A stretch of 64,000 nucleotides of DNA, taken from the NCBI RefSeq assembly GCF_030817015.1, contig NZ_JAUSYS010000001.1, positions 186,001-250,000 on the forward strand, written 5' to 3'. This document shows positions 34,000 through 42,488 of this stretch, in pieces. Position 1 is the stretch's first letter, and each line of letters opens with the position of its first letter. The stretch is from Arthrobacter sp. V1I7 (GTDB taxonomy: Bacteria; Actinomycetota; Actinomycetes; Actinomycetales; Micrococcaceae). A program made the position numbers and the translations under genes. Below the pieces are notes generated by a model, which did not search any database, was not told where the DNA came from, and was given only the letters and a program-made list of their open reading frames with translations.

Positions 34000-34040
34000 A
34001 AAAAGGCCGCCCGGGATTGTCGTCCGGGCGGCCTCCGGCG
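34000..34040 (-). terminator. Rho-independent terminator of the septum-formation gene
   Basis: GGCCGCCCGG (34005-34014) pairs with CCGGGCGGCC (34024-34033). On the minus strand the stem is followed by TTTTTCTTTG, a good U-tract. It lies 26 nt after the stop of the minus-strand membrane-protein gene, and in the plus direction it lacks a T-run, so it mainly serves the minus strand. Confidence 0.85.
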
Positions 34041-34065
34041 TGTTCCACTTCGCCGGCCGGGGGAA

Positions 34066-35100
34066 TTATGGCAGCAGGGTTTCGTTGATCACGTTGCCGG
34101 TGTTCACGACGACATAGCAGTCCACGCGGCGGTCGCCCTTTTCCCAGCTGGAGGAACTCGGGTAGGCGAGCCTGTAGCTCAGGTCGTAGCCGCCGGACTT
34201 GTCCGCCAGGGGAGCGGCCTTGCAGGCGTCGCGGGCCCGCTGTTTCAGCTCGTTCCTGCCGGGGTAGGCGTCCGGGGCGGCGTACTGCTCGATTGCGACG
34301 AGCTGGGCGGAATGCCCGGTGTCGCAGGCCACCACCGTGGACTGCGGCGCGTCGGGATCGAAGTCCTTGAAACAGTCGCCGAGCCGGAAGTCCAGCGGGC
34401 TCACGCTTTCGAGCGGAAGCGGCCCGCGGCTGGCCGGAGCGGACGGCGCCGCAGAGGGCGTGGGTGAGCTTGCCGCCTCGGACGGCTTAGTGCCGCCCAG
34501 GGTCGAGGCAAGCAACCAGACCAGGAGTCCGACGACGACGAGCACGACCGCCGCCGCGCCGATCCGCGGAAGGCTCTGGCGCCGGACCCAGCGGCCCAGC
34601 CGGACGGTGTTCGCCGAAACCAGCTTGGCTGCAGCGGCCATCGCCGCCATCGCCATCGCGGCGACCGGGGCGCCCGCGGCAGCGCTGCTCCCGGCCGTCG
34701 TCTTGGCCATCTCGGGACCTGCCGCGGGCGCAGGGGCTTCGGCGTCCTCCAGCGGCGGCACGGCCTGCGGGGCGCCCGAGGGGCCGGTTTTCCCGACCTT
34801 CGGCGCTGCTGCCCGGACGACCTTCGGCGCTGCCGCCCGGACGACCTTCGGCGCTGCCGCCGGCGCGACTATCCGCGTCGCCGAGGTGGGCGGCGTCGAC
34901 GGCTTGGGCGGGATGGCCCCGGGCGCTGTCCCGGAACCGGCCGGAGCAGGGGAGGGAGCAGGGGAGGTGGCCGGGCCATCGGCAGGGCTGGAAACGGGCG
35001 GCGGGGGCGGGGCTGCGGGCGTTGACCGCCCGCCGGGATTACCGGCAGGGGGAACCTCAGGCGTTCCGGCGTCGCCGTGCCTTGCGTTCTCTTCGGTCAC
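34066..35100 (-). CDS. Septum-formation-type membrane protein with Pro/Ala-rich N-terminus
   Basis: A 344-residue protein. Residues 1 to about 165 are a low-complexity cytoplasmic region rich in Pro, Ala and Lys that contains three copies of an 8-residue unit around AAPKVVRA. One membrane helix follows (IGAAAVVLVVVGLLVWLLAS), then an extracellular septum-formation domain with VSPLDFRLGDCFKDFD, VVACDTGHSAQLVAI and VDCYVVV, with three or four Cys that may be disulphide bonded. This domain is widespread in actinobacteria; its molecular role is not known. It is divergent from DUF3073. Confidence 0.72.
   Translation of the reverse strand: MTEENARHGDAGTPEVPPAGNPGGRSTPAAPPPPPVSSPADGPATSPAPSPAPAGSGTAPGAIPPKPSTPPTSATRIVAPAAAPKVVRAAAPKVVRAAAPKVGKTGPSGAPQAVPPLEDAEAPAPAAGPEMAKTTAGSSAAAGAPVAAMAMAAMAAAAKLVSANTVRLGRWVRRQSLPRIGAAAVVLVVVGLLVWLLASTLGGTKPSEAASSPTPSAAPSAPASRGPLPLESVSPLDFRLGDCFKDFDPDAPQSTVVACDTGHSAQLVAIEQYAAPDAYPGRNELKQRARDACKAAPLADKSGGYDLSYRLAYPSSSSWEKGDRRVDCYVVVNTGNVINETLLP
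34797..34861. repeat. In-frame 24-bp tandem repeat inside the septum-formation gene
   Basis: The unit CCTTCGGCGCTGCCGCCCGG plus ACGA is repeated with little change (34797-34820, 34821-34844, partial to 34861). As 24 is a multiple of three, each copy adds eight residues (AAPKVVRA) to the basic linker without breaking frame. The copy number is therefore likely to vary between strains. Confidence 0.75.
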
Positions 35101-35388
35101 TGAGAATTCACCACTTTCCTGCGTTTTTGCCGTGGCGGGACGCCCGGCGTTGTGGCTGGTTTCGGGAAGTCCACTCCGAAACTCTATCTAAGAAGAGGGC
35201 CGGGCGGCGTGCCTCCGCTCACTGGCAGGGCTGTCGCCGGCGCCGAACCGTCCACAGCAGCGGTGGTGGCGAGCAGTTGGGCCCGAAAGCATGTAATCTA
35301 GGTGTACGACAAATTGACCAAACATTCCGGGGCCTCACTAACGCCAATGGTGACCACCTCCGGTCCGAGTACAAAAGGGGGTCACGCC

Positions 35389-35622
35389 ATGGGGCGCGGC
35401 CGTCAAAAGGCAAAAGCTACCAAGCAGGCTCGGGATATTAAGTACTATTCCCCGAACACTGACTACTCTGCGCTTCAGCGTGAGCTCAAGAGCTCTGAGG
35501 GTCGTGCACCGAGTCATTTCTCGAGTGAGCCAATTGAGCCGGATTATTCGGCTTATGTGGATAAGTACGCGGACGATGTGGAAGAGGACGACGACGAGGT
35601 AGATTCCCGTCGGATAGGTTAG
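35389..35622 (+). CDS. DUF3073 family protein
   Basis: A 77-residue protein that begins MGRGRQKAKATKQARDIKYY, a strongly conserved DUF3073 sequence, goes on with SPNTDYSALQREL and has a very acidic second half (DKYADDVEEDDDEVD). The family is restricted to actinobacteria and unstudied, with a basic head and acidic tail like small nucleic-acid-associated proteins. The ATG at 35389 has GGGGG upstream; an extension to 35302 is not needed. Confidence 0.9.
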   Translation: MGRGRQKAKATKQARDIKYYSPNTDYSALQRELKSSEGRAPSHFSSEPIEPDYSAYVDKYADDVEEDDDEVDSRRIG

Positions 35623-35679
35623 TCGACACTTCTTTCCGGCATCCCGTCGGTATCGGGTTGCCGGCCACTTATTTTCAGG

Positions 35680-35725
35680 CCCGCAGGCCACGCCCTCCTA
35701 GGGCGTGGCCTGCGGGTCTTTTTTC
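35680..35725 (+). terminator. Strong rho-independent terminator after DUF3073
   Basis: CCCGCAGGCCACGCCC (35680-35695) pairs with GGGCGTGGCCTGCGGG (35701-35716) in a perfect 16-bp stem, then TCTTTTTTCT. This is a textbook terminator for the plus-strand DUF3073 gene, 57 nt after its stop. Confidence 0.93.
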
Positions 35726-35866
35726 TGCCCGGGCCGGGCCGCTACGAACGCCTATCCGGCAGGCTTCCATCGAAACGGCGGAGCCGGGACGTGTTGTCCA
35801 TGTGCCCGGGACTGGATTAGGTTGATTCCGCCGGAGCTCGGCATCACAGAAGGCGGAAGGCACACC

Positions 35867-36649
35867 ATGACCAAGCGCACAGGGTTCGCTGAAGGCGAGG
35901 TCTGCTGGACGGACCTGCAGACCGAGGACGTGGAGGCTGCGAAGTCCTTCTACGCGGACGTCTTCGGCTGGCGCTTTGAGGACCAGCCGACGTCGGACGG
36001 GCGCAGCTACGCCCAGGCATTCCTCGGCGACGCGCTGGTGACCGTCATCGCCCCGCAGAACCCCCAGCAGAAAGCCGCTGGAGCCCCCGGTCAATGGAAC
36101 GTATACTTCGCCGCCGACGATGCGCGCGAACTTGCCGACAACCTGGTCCACTCCAACGGCACGCTCGAATTCGGTCCGGAAGCCGTGGGCGACACGGGCG
36201 TGATGGTCTTCTTTGCCCCGCCCGGCGGCGGCACCACCGGCGCCTGGCAGGCCGGGACGCACTTCGGCACGGCCCGGACCGAGGAGCCCGGCGCCCTGGC
36301 CTGGGCTGAACTGCTCACCCCGGAGCCGCAGGCCGCCGTCGGATTCTTCCAGCAGTTGTTCGGCCATGAGGTCACCGAATACCCGCAGGACGACGGCGGG
36401 ACCTACGCCACATTGATGGTGGACGGCTCCGAGGTGGCCGGCATCGCGACGGTCCCGTCGGACGCCGAGGGCACCCTTACGCCCGGCTGGCAGGTGTACT
36501 TCGGGGTCGCCAGCGTCGCGGACGCGGTGGCGGCCGCCGTGGCCGCGGGCGGTGTCGTGCTGATCGAACCGGACGAGGTGGAGGAAGGCGGCAGCATTGC
36601 CACCCTGAAGGATCCGCAGGGCGGCGTGTTCAGCCTGCTCGAGGCCTGA
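35867..36649 (+). CDS. VOC (glyoxalase/bleomycin resistance) family protein, two domains
   Basis: A 260-residue protein with two VOC domains in tandem. The first: EVCWTDLQTEDVEAAKSFYADVFGW, then GQWNVYFAADD. The second: ALAWAELLTPEPQAAVGFFQQLFGH, GWQVYFGVASVADA and IATLKDPQGGVFSLLEA. The pattern is like that of the VOC proteins often annotated as hydroxylases or 27-kDa antigen Cfp30B relatives. The substrate is unknown. The start has AAGGCGGAAGG ahead of it; the longer in-frame ORF covers the terminator and is not used. Confidence 0.88.
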   Translation: MTKRTGFAEGEVCWTDLQTEDVEAAKSFYADVFGWRFEDQPTSDGRSYAQAFLGDALVTVIAPQNPQQKAAGAPGQWNVYFAADDARELADNLVHSNGTLEFGPEAVGDTGVMVFFAPPGGGTTGAWQAGTHFGTARTEEPGALAWAELLTPEPQAAVGFFQQLFGHEVTEYPQDDGGTYATLMVDGSEVAGIATVPSDAEGTLTPGWQVYFGVASVADAVAAAVAAGGVVLIEPDEVEEGGSIATLKDPQGGVFSLLEA

Positions 36650-36667
36650 CCCGGGGTTTAACTCAGA

Positions 36668-36711
36668 AGTGCTCCGCACCCGCCGTTTTGAAACGGCGGT
36701 TGCGGAGCACT
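36668..36711. terminator. Hairpin between the convergent VOC and purM genes
   Basis: AGTGCTCCGCA (36668-36678) pairs with TGCGGAGCACT at the far end, and the inner CCGCCGTTTT pairs with AAACGGCGG. The total stem is about 20 bp with one small internal loop. It sits midway between the two convergent stops and can end both transcripts, though neither side has a clear T-run after the stem. Confidence 0.7.
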
Positions 36712-36720
36712 CGATGAGGT

Positions 36721-37884
36721 CTAGGCGTAGGCGTTGACCAGGCGGACGGCGCCGCCGTCCACGCCCTTGGCGCCCTGCACGTAGTCCGGTCCGGTCTTGA
36801 GGATCGCGTCGGAGTTCTCTTCAACCGTGCCCATGATCCAGGCCGGCAGGCCGCGGTCGTTGAGGCGGTTCACCGCGGCGTCGGCGATCCCGGGGGACAC
36901 GATCGCCACCATGCCGACGCCCAGGTTCAGCGTGCGTTCCAGGTCGGCCAGCGGGACGTTGCCGAGTTCGGCGACCAGCTTGAAGATGGCCGGCAGTTCC
37001 CACGTGGCGCGGTCAACGGTGGCGACCAGGCCCTGGGGAAGGACGCGGGCAAGGTTGGCCGCGAGGCCGCCGCCTGTGACGTGGCTGAAGCCGTGCACAC
37101 CGTGGGCCGAGTTCACCGGGAAGGTGCGGGCAAGGTCCAGGCAGTCGGCGGCGTAGACCCGGGTCGGCTCCAGGAGTTCCTCGCCCAGGGTGCGGCCGAG
37201 TTCGGAGACCTGGCGGTCCAGGGCCCAGCCGGCGTGGTTGATGACGCGGCGGACCAGAGAGTAGCCGTTGGAGTGCAGGCCGGAGGAGGCCATGCCGATC
37301 ACCACGTCGCCGGCGCGGACGCGGTCCGGGCCCAGCAGGTCGGCGGCCTCGACAACACCGGTGGCGGCACCGGCGACGTCGTACTCATGCTCGCCCAGCA
37401 GGCCCGGGTGCTCGGCGGTTTCGCCGCCCACCAGGGCGGTTCCGGCGACCGAGCAGGCGGCCGCAATGCCGCGGACAATGTCCGCGATGCGTTCCGGGAC
37501 CACCTTGCCGCAGGCGATGTAGTCGGTCATGTAGAGCGGCTCGGCGCCCACCACCACGATGTCGTCCACCACCATGCCCACCAGGTCGAAGCCGATGGTG
37601 TCGTGGATGTCCATGGCCTGCGCAATGGCCACCTTGGTGCCGACGCCGTCGGTGGAGGTGGCCAGCAGCGGGCGCTTGTAGGTGAGCAGCTTCGAGACGT
37701 CGTAGAGGCCAGCGAAGCCGCCGACGCCGCCGATCACCGAGGCGTTGTGCGTCGCCTTGACGGCGTCCTTCATGAGTTCGACGGCGCGGTCGCCCGCTTC
37801 GACGTCGACACCGGCGGAGGCATAGGTGATGCCGGCGGAGTTCTGGGCGGCGTTCATGTCGGCGGCCGGCGAGGCGGAAGTCAT
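36721..37884 (-). CDS. purM: Phosphoribosylformylglycinamidine cyclo-ligase
   Basis: A 387-residue AIR synthetase: ITYASAGVDVEAGDRAVELM at the N-terminus, SVIGGVGGFAGLYDVS, LLATSTDGVGTKVAIAQAM with the ATP/substrate loop, DIVVVGAEPLYMTDYIACGK, LVGGETAEHPGLL, GMASSGLHSNGYSLVR and HVTGGGLAANLARVLP. It closes the imidazole ring of AIR in the fifth step of purine synthesis. The ATG overlaps the purF stop as ATGA, so the two enzymes are translationally coupled. Confidence 0.97.
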   Translation of the reverse strand: MTSASPAADMNAAQNSAGITYASAGVDVEAGDRAVELMKDAVKATHNASVIGGVGGFAGLYDVSKLLTYKRPLLATSTDGVGTKVAIAQAMDIHDTIGFDLVGMVVDDIVVVGAEPLYMTDYIACGKVVPERIADIVRGIAAACSVAGTALVGGETAEHPGLLGEHEYDVAGAATGVVEAADLLGPDRVRAGDVVIGMASSGLHSNGYSLVRRVINHAGWALDRQVSELGRTLGEELLEPTRVYAADCLDLARTFPVNSAHGVHGFSHVTGGGLAANLARVLPQGLVATVDRATWELPAIFKLVAELGNVPLADLERTLNLGVGMVAIVSPGIADAAVNRLNDRGLPAWIMGTVEENSDAILKTGPDYVQGAKGVDGGAVRLVNAYA

Positions 37885-39563
37885 ACGGGCTCTTTCTTTT
37901 CAGCAGCAATGGAACGATCAGCGGTGGGGACGCGGTCGGCATCGGTGAGCAGTTCTTCGAACTCGGCGTCGGGCCCCGGATCGCAACCGGTGGCGCCGGC
38001 CTTCTCGGCCGGATCGTCCTGGGGCGAGATGGCGATGGCGGCATCGGCGGCAACGGGCGTGCCCAGAGGGGCAGCGACTGCGGCGGGGACGCCGCCGAGG
38101 TCGGTGCGTTCCAGCAGGTTCTTGCCCAGCTTGTCGGCACCCGGCAGCTCGATGGGGTACTTGCCGGTGAAGCAGGCGGTGCAGAGCCGTTCGCGCGGCT
38201 GCCGGGTGGCGTTGATCATGCCGTCTTCGGAGATGTAGGCGAGCGAATCGGCGCCGATGGCCTGGGTGATCTCGTCGATGGTGGCGCCGTTGGCGATCAG
38301 TTCCGCGCGGGAGGCGAAGTCGATGCCGTAGAAGCAGGGCCACTTGACGGGCGGGGAGGAAATCTTGATGTGGACGCTCGCGGCGCCGGCTTCCCGGAGC
38401 ATCCGTACGATGGCACGCTGGGTGTTGCCGCGGACGATCGAATCGTCCACCACCACCACGCGCTTGCCGCGGATCACGGATTCGAGGGCGTTGAGTTTGA
38501 GCCGGATGCCGAGCTGGCGCAGGGTCTGCGAGGGCTGGATGAACGTGCGGCCCACATAGGAGTTCTTGACGAAGCCGTGCGCGAACGGGATGCCGGATTC
38601 CTCGGCGTAACCCACGGCCGCGGGCGTGCCGGATTCCGGGACCGGGATGACGATGTCCGCTTCCTGGGTGTTCTCCCGGGCCAGTTGGCGGCCCATCTCC
38701 ACGCGGGACTCGTACACCGAGCGGCCCGCGATGGCGGCGTCCGGACGGGCGAGGTAGACGTACTCGAAAACGCAGCCCGCCGGCGTGGCTTCCGCAAAGC
38801 GCTGGGAGCGGACGCCGTCCTCGTCGATGGCGATGAATTCGCCGGGTTCGATTTCACGGATGAAGCTGGCGCCGACGGTGGCGAGGGCGGACTGCTCGGA
38901 GGCTACCACCCAGCCGCGTTCCAGCCGGCCCAGGACCAGCGGGCGGATCCCGTAGGTGTCGCGGGCGGCGTAGAGGGTGCCTTCGTCCATGAAGACAAAG
39001 CAGAAGCCGCCCTTGATCTTAGGCAGCAGCTCCATCGCGGTCTGTTCGAGGGACTTGCCGTCCTCGCCCTCCAGCAGTGCCGTGACCAGGGCCGTGTCCG
39101 AAGTGTTGCCCTGCTTCATTTCGCCGCTGAGCTGGCCGCCGTTGCGGTCCTCGATCATGGCCTTGAGTTCGGCGGTGTTGGTCAGGTTGCCGTTGTGGGC
39201 CAGGGCCACGGTGCCCGTCGCCGTCGCGCCCAGGGTGGGCTGGGCGTTGGCCCAGTGGCTGGCGCCGGTGGTGGAATAGCGGCAGTGGCCGACGGCCAGG
39301 TGCCCGGTCAGGGTGTTCAGCGTGGTCTCGTCGAAGACCTGGGACACGAGGCCCATGTCCTTATAGACGTTGATCCGCTTGCCGTCGCTGGTTGCTATGC
39401 CAGCGGACTCCTGACCGCGGTGCTGCAGTGCATACAGCCCGTAATAGGTGAGTTTTGCAACCTCTTCGCCGGGAGCCCAGACCCCGAAGACGCCGCAAGC
39501 GTCCTGGGGGCCCTTTTCGCCGGGGAGAAGGTCATGAGAAAGTTTTCCATCGCCGCGTGCCAC
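37881..39563 (-). CDS. purF: Amidophosphoribosyltransferase
   Basis: A 560-residue Ntn-hydrolase. A propeptide of 22 residues precedes CGVFGVW, whose Cys23 becomes the N-terminal nucleophile of the glutaminase site. LQHRGQESAGIAT and GHCRYSTTG follow. The PRPP motif VVVVDDSIVRGNT is in the C-terminal half. Cys residues in AGCVFEYVY, KWPCFYGID and LCTACFTGKYP match the [4Fe-4S] type of PurF. A C-terminal acidic tail of about 60 residues is longer than in B. subtilis. It performs the first step of purine synthesis. The start is GTG. Confidence 0.97.
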   Translation of the reverse strand: MARGDGKLSHDLLPGEKGPQDACGVFGVWAPGEEVAKLTYYGLYALQHRGQESAGIATSDGKRINVYKDMGLVSQVFDETTLNTLTGHLAVGHCRYSTTGASHWANAQPTLGATATGTVALAHNGNLTNTAELKAMIEDRNGGQLSGEMKQGNTSDTALVTALLEGEDGKSLEQTAMELLPKIKGGFCFVFMDEGTLYAARDTYGIRPLVLGRLERGWVVASEQSALATVGASFIREIEPGEFIAIDEDGVRSQRFAEATPAGCVFEYVYLARPDAAIAGRSVYESRVEMGRQLARENTQEADIVIPVPESGTPAAVGYAEESGIPFAHGFVKNSYVGRTFIQPSQTLRQLGIRLKLNALESVIRGKRVVVVDDSIVRGNTQRAIVRMLREAGAASVHIKISSPPVKWPCFYGIDFASRAELIANGATIDEITQAIGADSLAYISEDGMINATRQPRERLCTACFTGKYPIELPGADKLGKNLLERTDLGGVPAAVAAPLGTPVAADAAIAISPQDDPAEKAGATGCDPGPDAEFEELLTDADRVPTADRSIAAEKKEPV

Positions 39564-39628
39564 TGGTCGATTATCTCACGTTGTGCGCTAAGACTTTTCC
39601 GGTCCCCGCTTTGTGACCTCTGCTGGCC

Positions 39629-39988
39629 TCAGGGCCGGGGCTGGCTGCCCGCGCCGCCGTCGAGCCGGCCGTCGTTCTCCGGGCCGGCGTCGGGGACGCT
39701 GTCCGGGACGGCCTCGACGACGGCGCGCTGCGCACGACGGAGGCTGAGGCGGTCCAGCAGCAGGGCGACGACGGCTCCGAGGATAGCGCCGCCGGCGGCG
39801 CAGGGGACCAGGAAGAAGCCGAAAACAGTGCCGGCATCGTAGCTCTCATTCCCAGGGAACCGGTAGACGAGGACGGCCGCCACGGCGAGACCCAGCAGCC
39901 CGCCCAGGATCAGGAACGGCACGTACTTTGGCGCCCGCCGGACGGTGACTTCGCGCCGCTCGGGCGCCGGAGTTTCTGGGGAAGACAT
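39629..39988 (-). CDS. Two-helix membrane protein next to purF
   Basis: A 119-residue protein with a short charged N-terminus (ERREVTVRRAPKYVP) and two helices (FLILGGLLGLAVAAVLVY and TVFGFFLVPCAAGGAILGAVVALLL), followed by a Pro/Asp/Gly-rich cytoplasmic tail. The ATG at 39988 was preferred as the extension to 40066 has an atypical composition. It lies 65 nt upstream of purF in the same direction and could be cotranscribed with it. No function is known. Confidence 0.65.
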   Translation of the reverse strand: MSSPETPAPERREVTVRRAPKYVPFLILGGLLGLAVAAVLVYRFPGNESYDAGTVFGFFLVPCAAGGAILGAVVALLLDRLSLRRAQRAVVEAVPDSVPDAGPENDGRLDGGAGSQPRP

Positions 39989-40114
39989 GGCATTAAGCCT
40001 ACTGCCCTGACTCTTTGCTTCGTGCCGTCGGGCGAACTCATTGATCAGTCCCCGTGGCGGGCGCACACTATGGGATGGGGGGGACCGCAGGTAGGGACAA
40101 GCTTAGGAATTGCC

Positions 40115-40963
40115 ATGTCAGCCTCCGCCGCCGCGATCCGGGACCAGCAGCGCATCATCTGGAATGAGTTCTCGGCCGGGTGGAGGACCAGGGACGCGGA
40201 ACTGCTCAGCTGGCAGGCGCCGTTCGGGGACGCCCTGCTGCAGGAAACGCAGCTGCGGCCAGACGCTGCGGTGCTCGATGTCGCGGCCGGTTCGGGGGTG
40301 CCCGGGCTGACCGCCGCCGCGCTGGTGCCTGGCGGGTGGGTGGTCCTGACCGACATTTCGCCAGGCATGCTGCGGGTGGCGCAGGAGAAGGCGATGGCCG
40401 ACGGCCTGAAGAATGTGAGTTTCGTCGTCTGCGACGCGGCAGCCCTGCCGTTCGCCGATGGTAGCTTCGACGCCGTGACCTGCCAGTTCGGATTCATGTT
40501 CTTCCCGCAGATTTCAGCCGTCGTTCGAGAGATAGTGCGGACAGCCAAACCCGGGGCACGGATCAGCGCCTCGGTCTGGGGCCGCGCCGCGGAGAATCCT
40601 TGGGCCAGCCTCATCCTTGGAACGATCGCCCGGCACACCGAGCTGCCGCTGCCGCCGGTCAACACACCCGGGCTGTTCCGCTGCGCCGCGCCGGGTTCGA
40701 TGGCGCGCCGGTTCAAGGATGCGGGCCTGATCGACGTCACGGAGCGGAGGGTCAGCACCGAGCTGGTGCACCAGACCCCCGGGGACTACTGGGAATTCAT
40801 GACGGATATCGCCGCCACCGTCTCCATGCAGCTGGCGAAGGCCGACAAAGCATCGCAGGAGCTGATCCGTGCGGACGTGTTCCAGATGCTCGGCCGCTAT
40901 CAGCACGACGGCGCCATCCGGCTGCGGTCCACAGCAACGGTTGTGACGGGGACGCGGGCGTAG
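40115..40963 (+). CDS. Class I SAM-dependent methyltransferase
   Basis: A 282-residue protein with the Rossmann-like SAM motif VLDVAAGSGVPGLTAAALV, the acidic residue after strand 2 in VVLTDISPGML, VVCDAAALPFADGSFD, and a strand-4 FGFMFFP. It resembles UbiE/COQ5-type methyltransferases; the methyl acceptor is unknown. The ATG at 40115 was taken since it is the first one directly ahead of the conserved core; two earlier in-frame starts exist. It is divergent from the membrane protein next to purF, 126 nt away. Confidence 0.83.
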   Translation: MSASAAAIRDQQRIIWNEFSAGWRTRDAELLSWQAPFGDALLQETQLRPDAAVLDVAAGSGVPGLTAAALVPGGWVVLTDISPGMLRVAQEKAMADGLKNVSFVVCDAAALPFADGSFDAVTCQFGFMFFPQISAVVREIVRTAKPGARISASVWGRAAENPWASLILGTIARHTELPLPPVNTPGLFRCAAPGSMARRFKDAGLIDVTERRVSTELVHQTPGDYWEFMTDIAATVSMQLAKADKASQELIRADVFQMLGRYQHDGAIRLRSTATVVTGTRA

Positions 40964-41025
40964 TCGGACCGGTGCCCGGAGCAGGCCCGGCGGCGCCCGG
41001 CGCAAGCGCGCGGCGTCCGGCGTCC

Positions 41026-41460
41026 TCAGGCGGGGGTGCCGGGCCCGGATGCGTCCGCGATGATGGCCCGGACGCTGTTGTTTCGTTTGTCGTGCGTGAG
41101 TTCCACGAGTCCCAGCGCCTCCAAGAGTGGCGGCAGGTACATGCCGAAGCGGCCGCGGTAGCCCTTCCGCAGGCCGTACCAACCGCCCACGGGGTTCTGC
41201 GGGTCGCGACCCCAGGCCTCGACGCTCCCGTCGGCGGCGGGCTTGTTCTCGTCGGCGGCGCCCAGCGGCACCCAGTCCACCTTTTCCATCAGCCACAGGT
41301 GGAGATCCTCCAGGGCCCGAAGCCGGTATTTCAGCGTCGTGGAGCCGACCTGGCAGACCAGCGCGGGAGGATCTGACGCCTCGTCGCGGTACATCGAGTA
41401 CTCCGACGTTCCCGGGGCTGTCTTCAGCACCCAGGGGTCCTCTTTGGTTCCGTTTGCCAC
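41026..41460 (-). CDS. Conserved hypothetical protein
   Basis: A 144-residue soluble protein starting MANGTKEDPWVLKTAPGTSE, with LALEDLHLWLMEKVDWVPLG-like amphipathic segments, GWYGLRKGYRGRFGMYLPPL and a charged EL-THDKRNNSVRA end. The sequence is balanced and lacks membrane or signal segments; codon usage is normal. It seems to be a genuine gene, but no domain with a known role is recognised. Confidence 0.7.
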   Translation of the reverse strand: MANGTKEDPWVLKTAPGTSEYSMYRDEASDPPALVCQVGSTTLKYRLRALEDLHLWLMEKVDWVPLGAADENKPAADGSVEAWGRDPQNPVGGWYGLRKGYRGRFGMYLPPLLEALGLVELTHDKRNNSVRAIIADASGPGTPA

Positions 41461-41622
41461 GAGCTAGCCGCCTTACGTCCGGCCGGTTTTCCGGCGCTGT
41501 TGGACCGAGCCTACCGAGCCATGCCGGCCCCGGGTGAGCCCTTGGCAGCGAAAATCCGCGCATTCGAGCACTGATCGCGCATTTTTCAGTCCCTGTCAGG
41601 GGCATGCCATGCCTGTCTCAGG

Positions 41623-42102
41623 CTAGACGCCGAGTTCCTGCCTGAGCGCCGCGACATGGCCCTGGGCCTTCACCTGGTACTGCGTCAACTTCACCTTGCC
41701 CTCGGGGTCGAGGACGACAGTGGATCGGACGATGCCCTCGGTGACCTCGCCGTCGACCAGCTTCTCGCCCCAGGCGCCGTAGGCGAGGGCCACGGCATGG
41801 TCCTCGTCGGCCAGGAGCGGGAAGGTGAGGGCGAAGTCGCCGGTGAACCCGGCGAGGGCTGCGGGGGCGTCAGGGGAGATTCCGAGTACCTCATAGCCGG
41901 AGCCCTGCAAGGAAGAGAGGCTGTCGCGGAAATCGCAGGCCTCGGTGGTGCAACCCGGCGTTGCGGCCTGCGGGTAGAAGTACACGATGACGTTCTTGCC
42001 GCGGTAATCGGCGAGGGACACTGACCGGCCACCCGCGTCCGGCAGGGTGAAGTCCGGTGCGGGTGTGCCGGGCTGAAGCTTTACGGTGACATTCTGGCTC
42101 AT
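41623..42102 (-). CDS. bcp: Thioredoxin-dependent peroxiredoxin (Bcp/PrxQ)
   Basis: A 159-residue atypical 2-Cys peroxiredoxin of the Bcp group: APDFTLPDAGGRSVSLADYR, VIVYFYPQAATPGCTTEACDF with peroxidatic Cys51 and resolving Cys56, then EVLGISPD and FPLLADEDHAVALAYGAWG. It reduces hydrogen and alkyl peroxides in the cytoplasm with thioredoxin as donor. The canonical TPGCT is intact. The ATG follows AAGGAATCCCC. Confidence 0.93.
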   Translation of the reverse strand: MSQNVTVKLQPGTPAPDFTLPDAGGRSVSLADYRGKNVIVYFYPQAATPGCTTEACDFRDSLSSLQGSGYEVLGISPDAPAALAGFTGDFALTFPLLADEDHAVALAYGAWGEKLVDGEVTEGIVRSTVVLDPEGKVKLTQYQVKAQGHVAALRQELGV

Positions 42103-42488
42103 GGGGATTCCTTCGGGGGATGGGTTGCGGGGCTTTCGTGCACAACACCGGGGGCAATTGCTGTATTCCGGCGGCGGGGGCGCGGTCCGGGGCGGCTTTG
42201 ACGCGGCCCGGCGTCGAAATGGTCGACGTCGGCCCGGCGTTTCGTGTCAAAGTGTCCCCGGACCGTGTCACCAAGGCAGCCTGGCGGAGGTTACTTGGGA
42301 AGCCGAGCAGCGCGTCGTTGACCTCGGCCGCCGCATGCGTCCACAGGGCGCGGTCCGGGGCGGCTTTGACGCGACCCGGCGTCGAAATGGTCGACGTCGG
42401 CCCGGCGTTTCGTGTCAAAGTGCCCCCGGACTGTGTCACCAAAGCAGTCCGGCGGAGGTTACTTGGCGAGGAAGCCGAGCAGCGCGGG
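42103..42488. repeat. Direct repeat of about 140 bp, twice at 168-bp spacing, with internal dyad
   Basis: No gene is present in this 386-nt gap. Copy 1 (about 42178-42314) and copy 2 (42346-42486) are nearly identical; copy 2 has a few substitutions and a 4-nt insertion near its end. Each contains CCGGGGCGGCTTTGACGCG and, about 40 nt later, CGTGTCAAAGTGTCCCCGG, which pair almost completely, with an inner CGTCGA/TCGACG dyad, so each copy can form a long hairpin. This is the form of a dispersed palindromic intergenic element. Confidence 0.8.
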
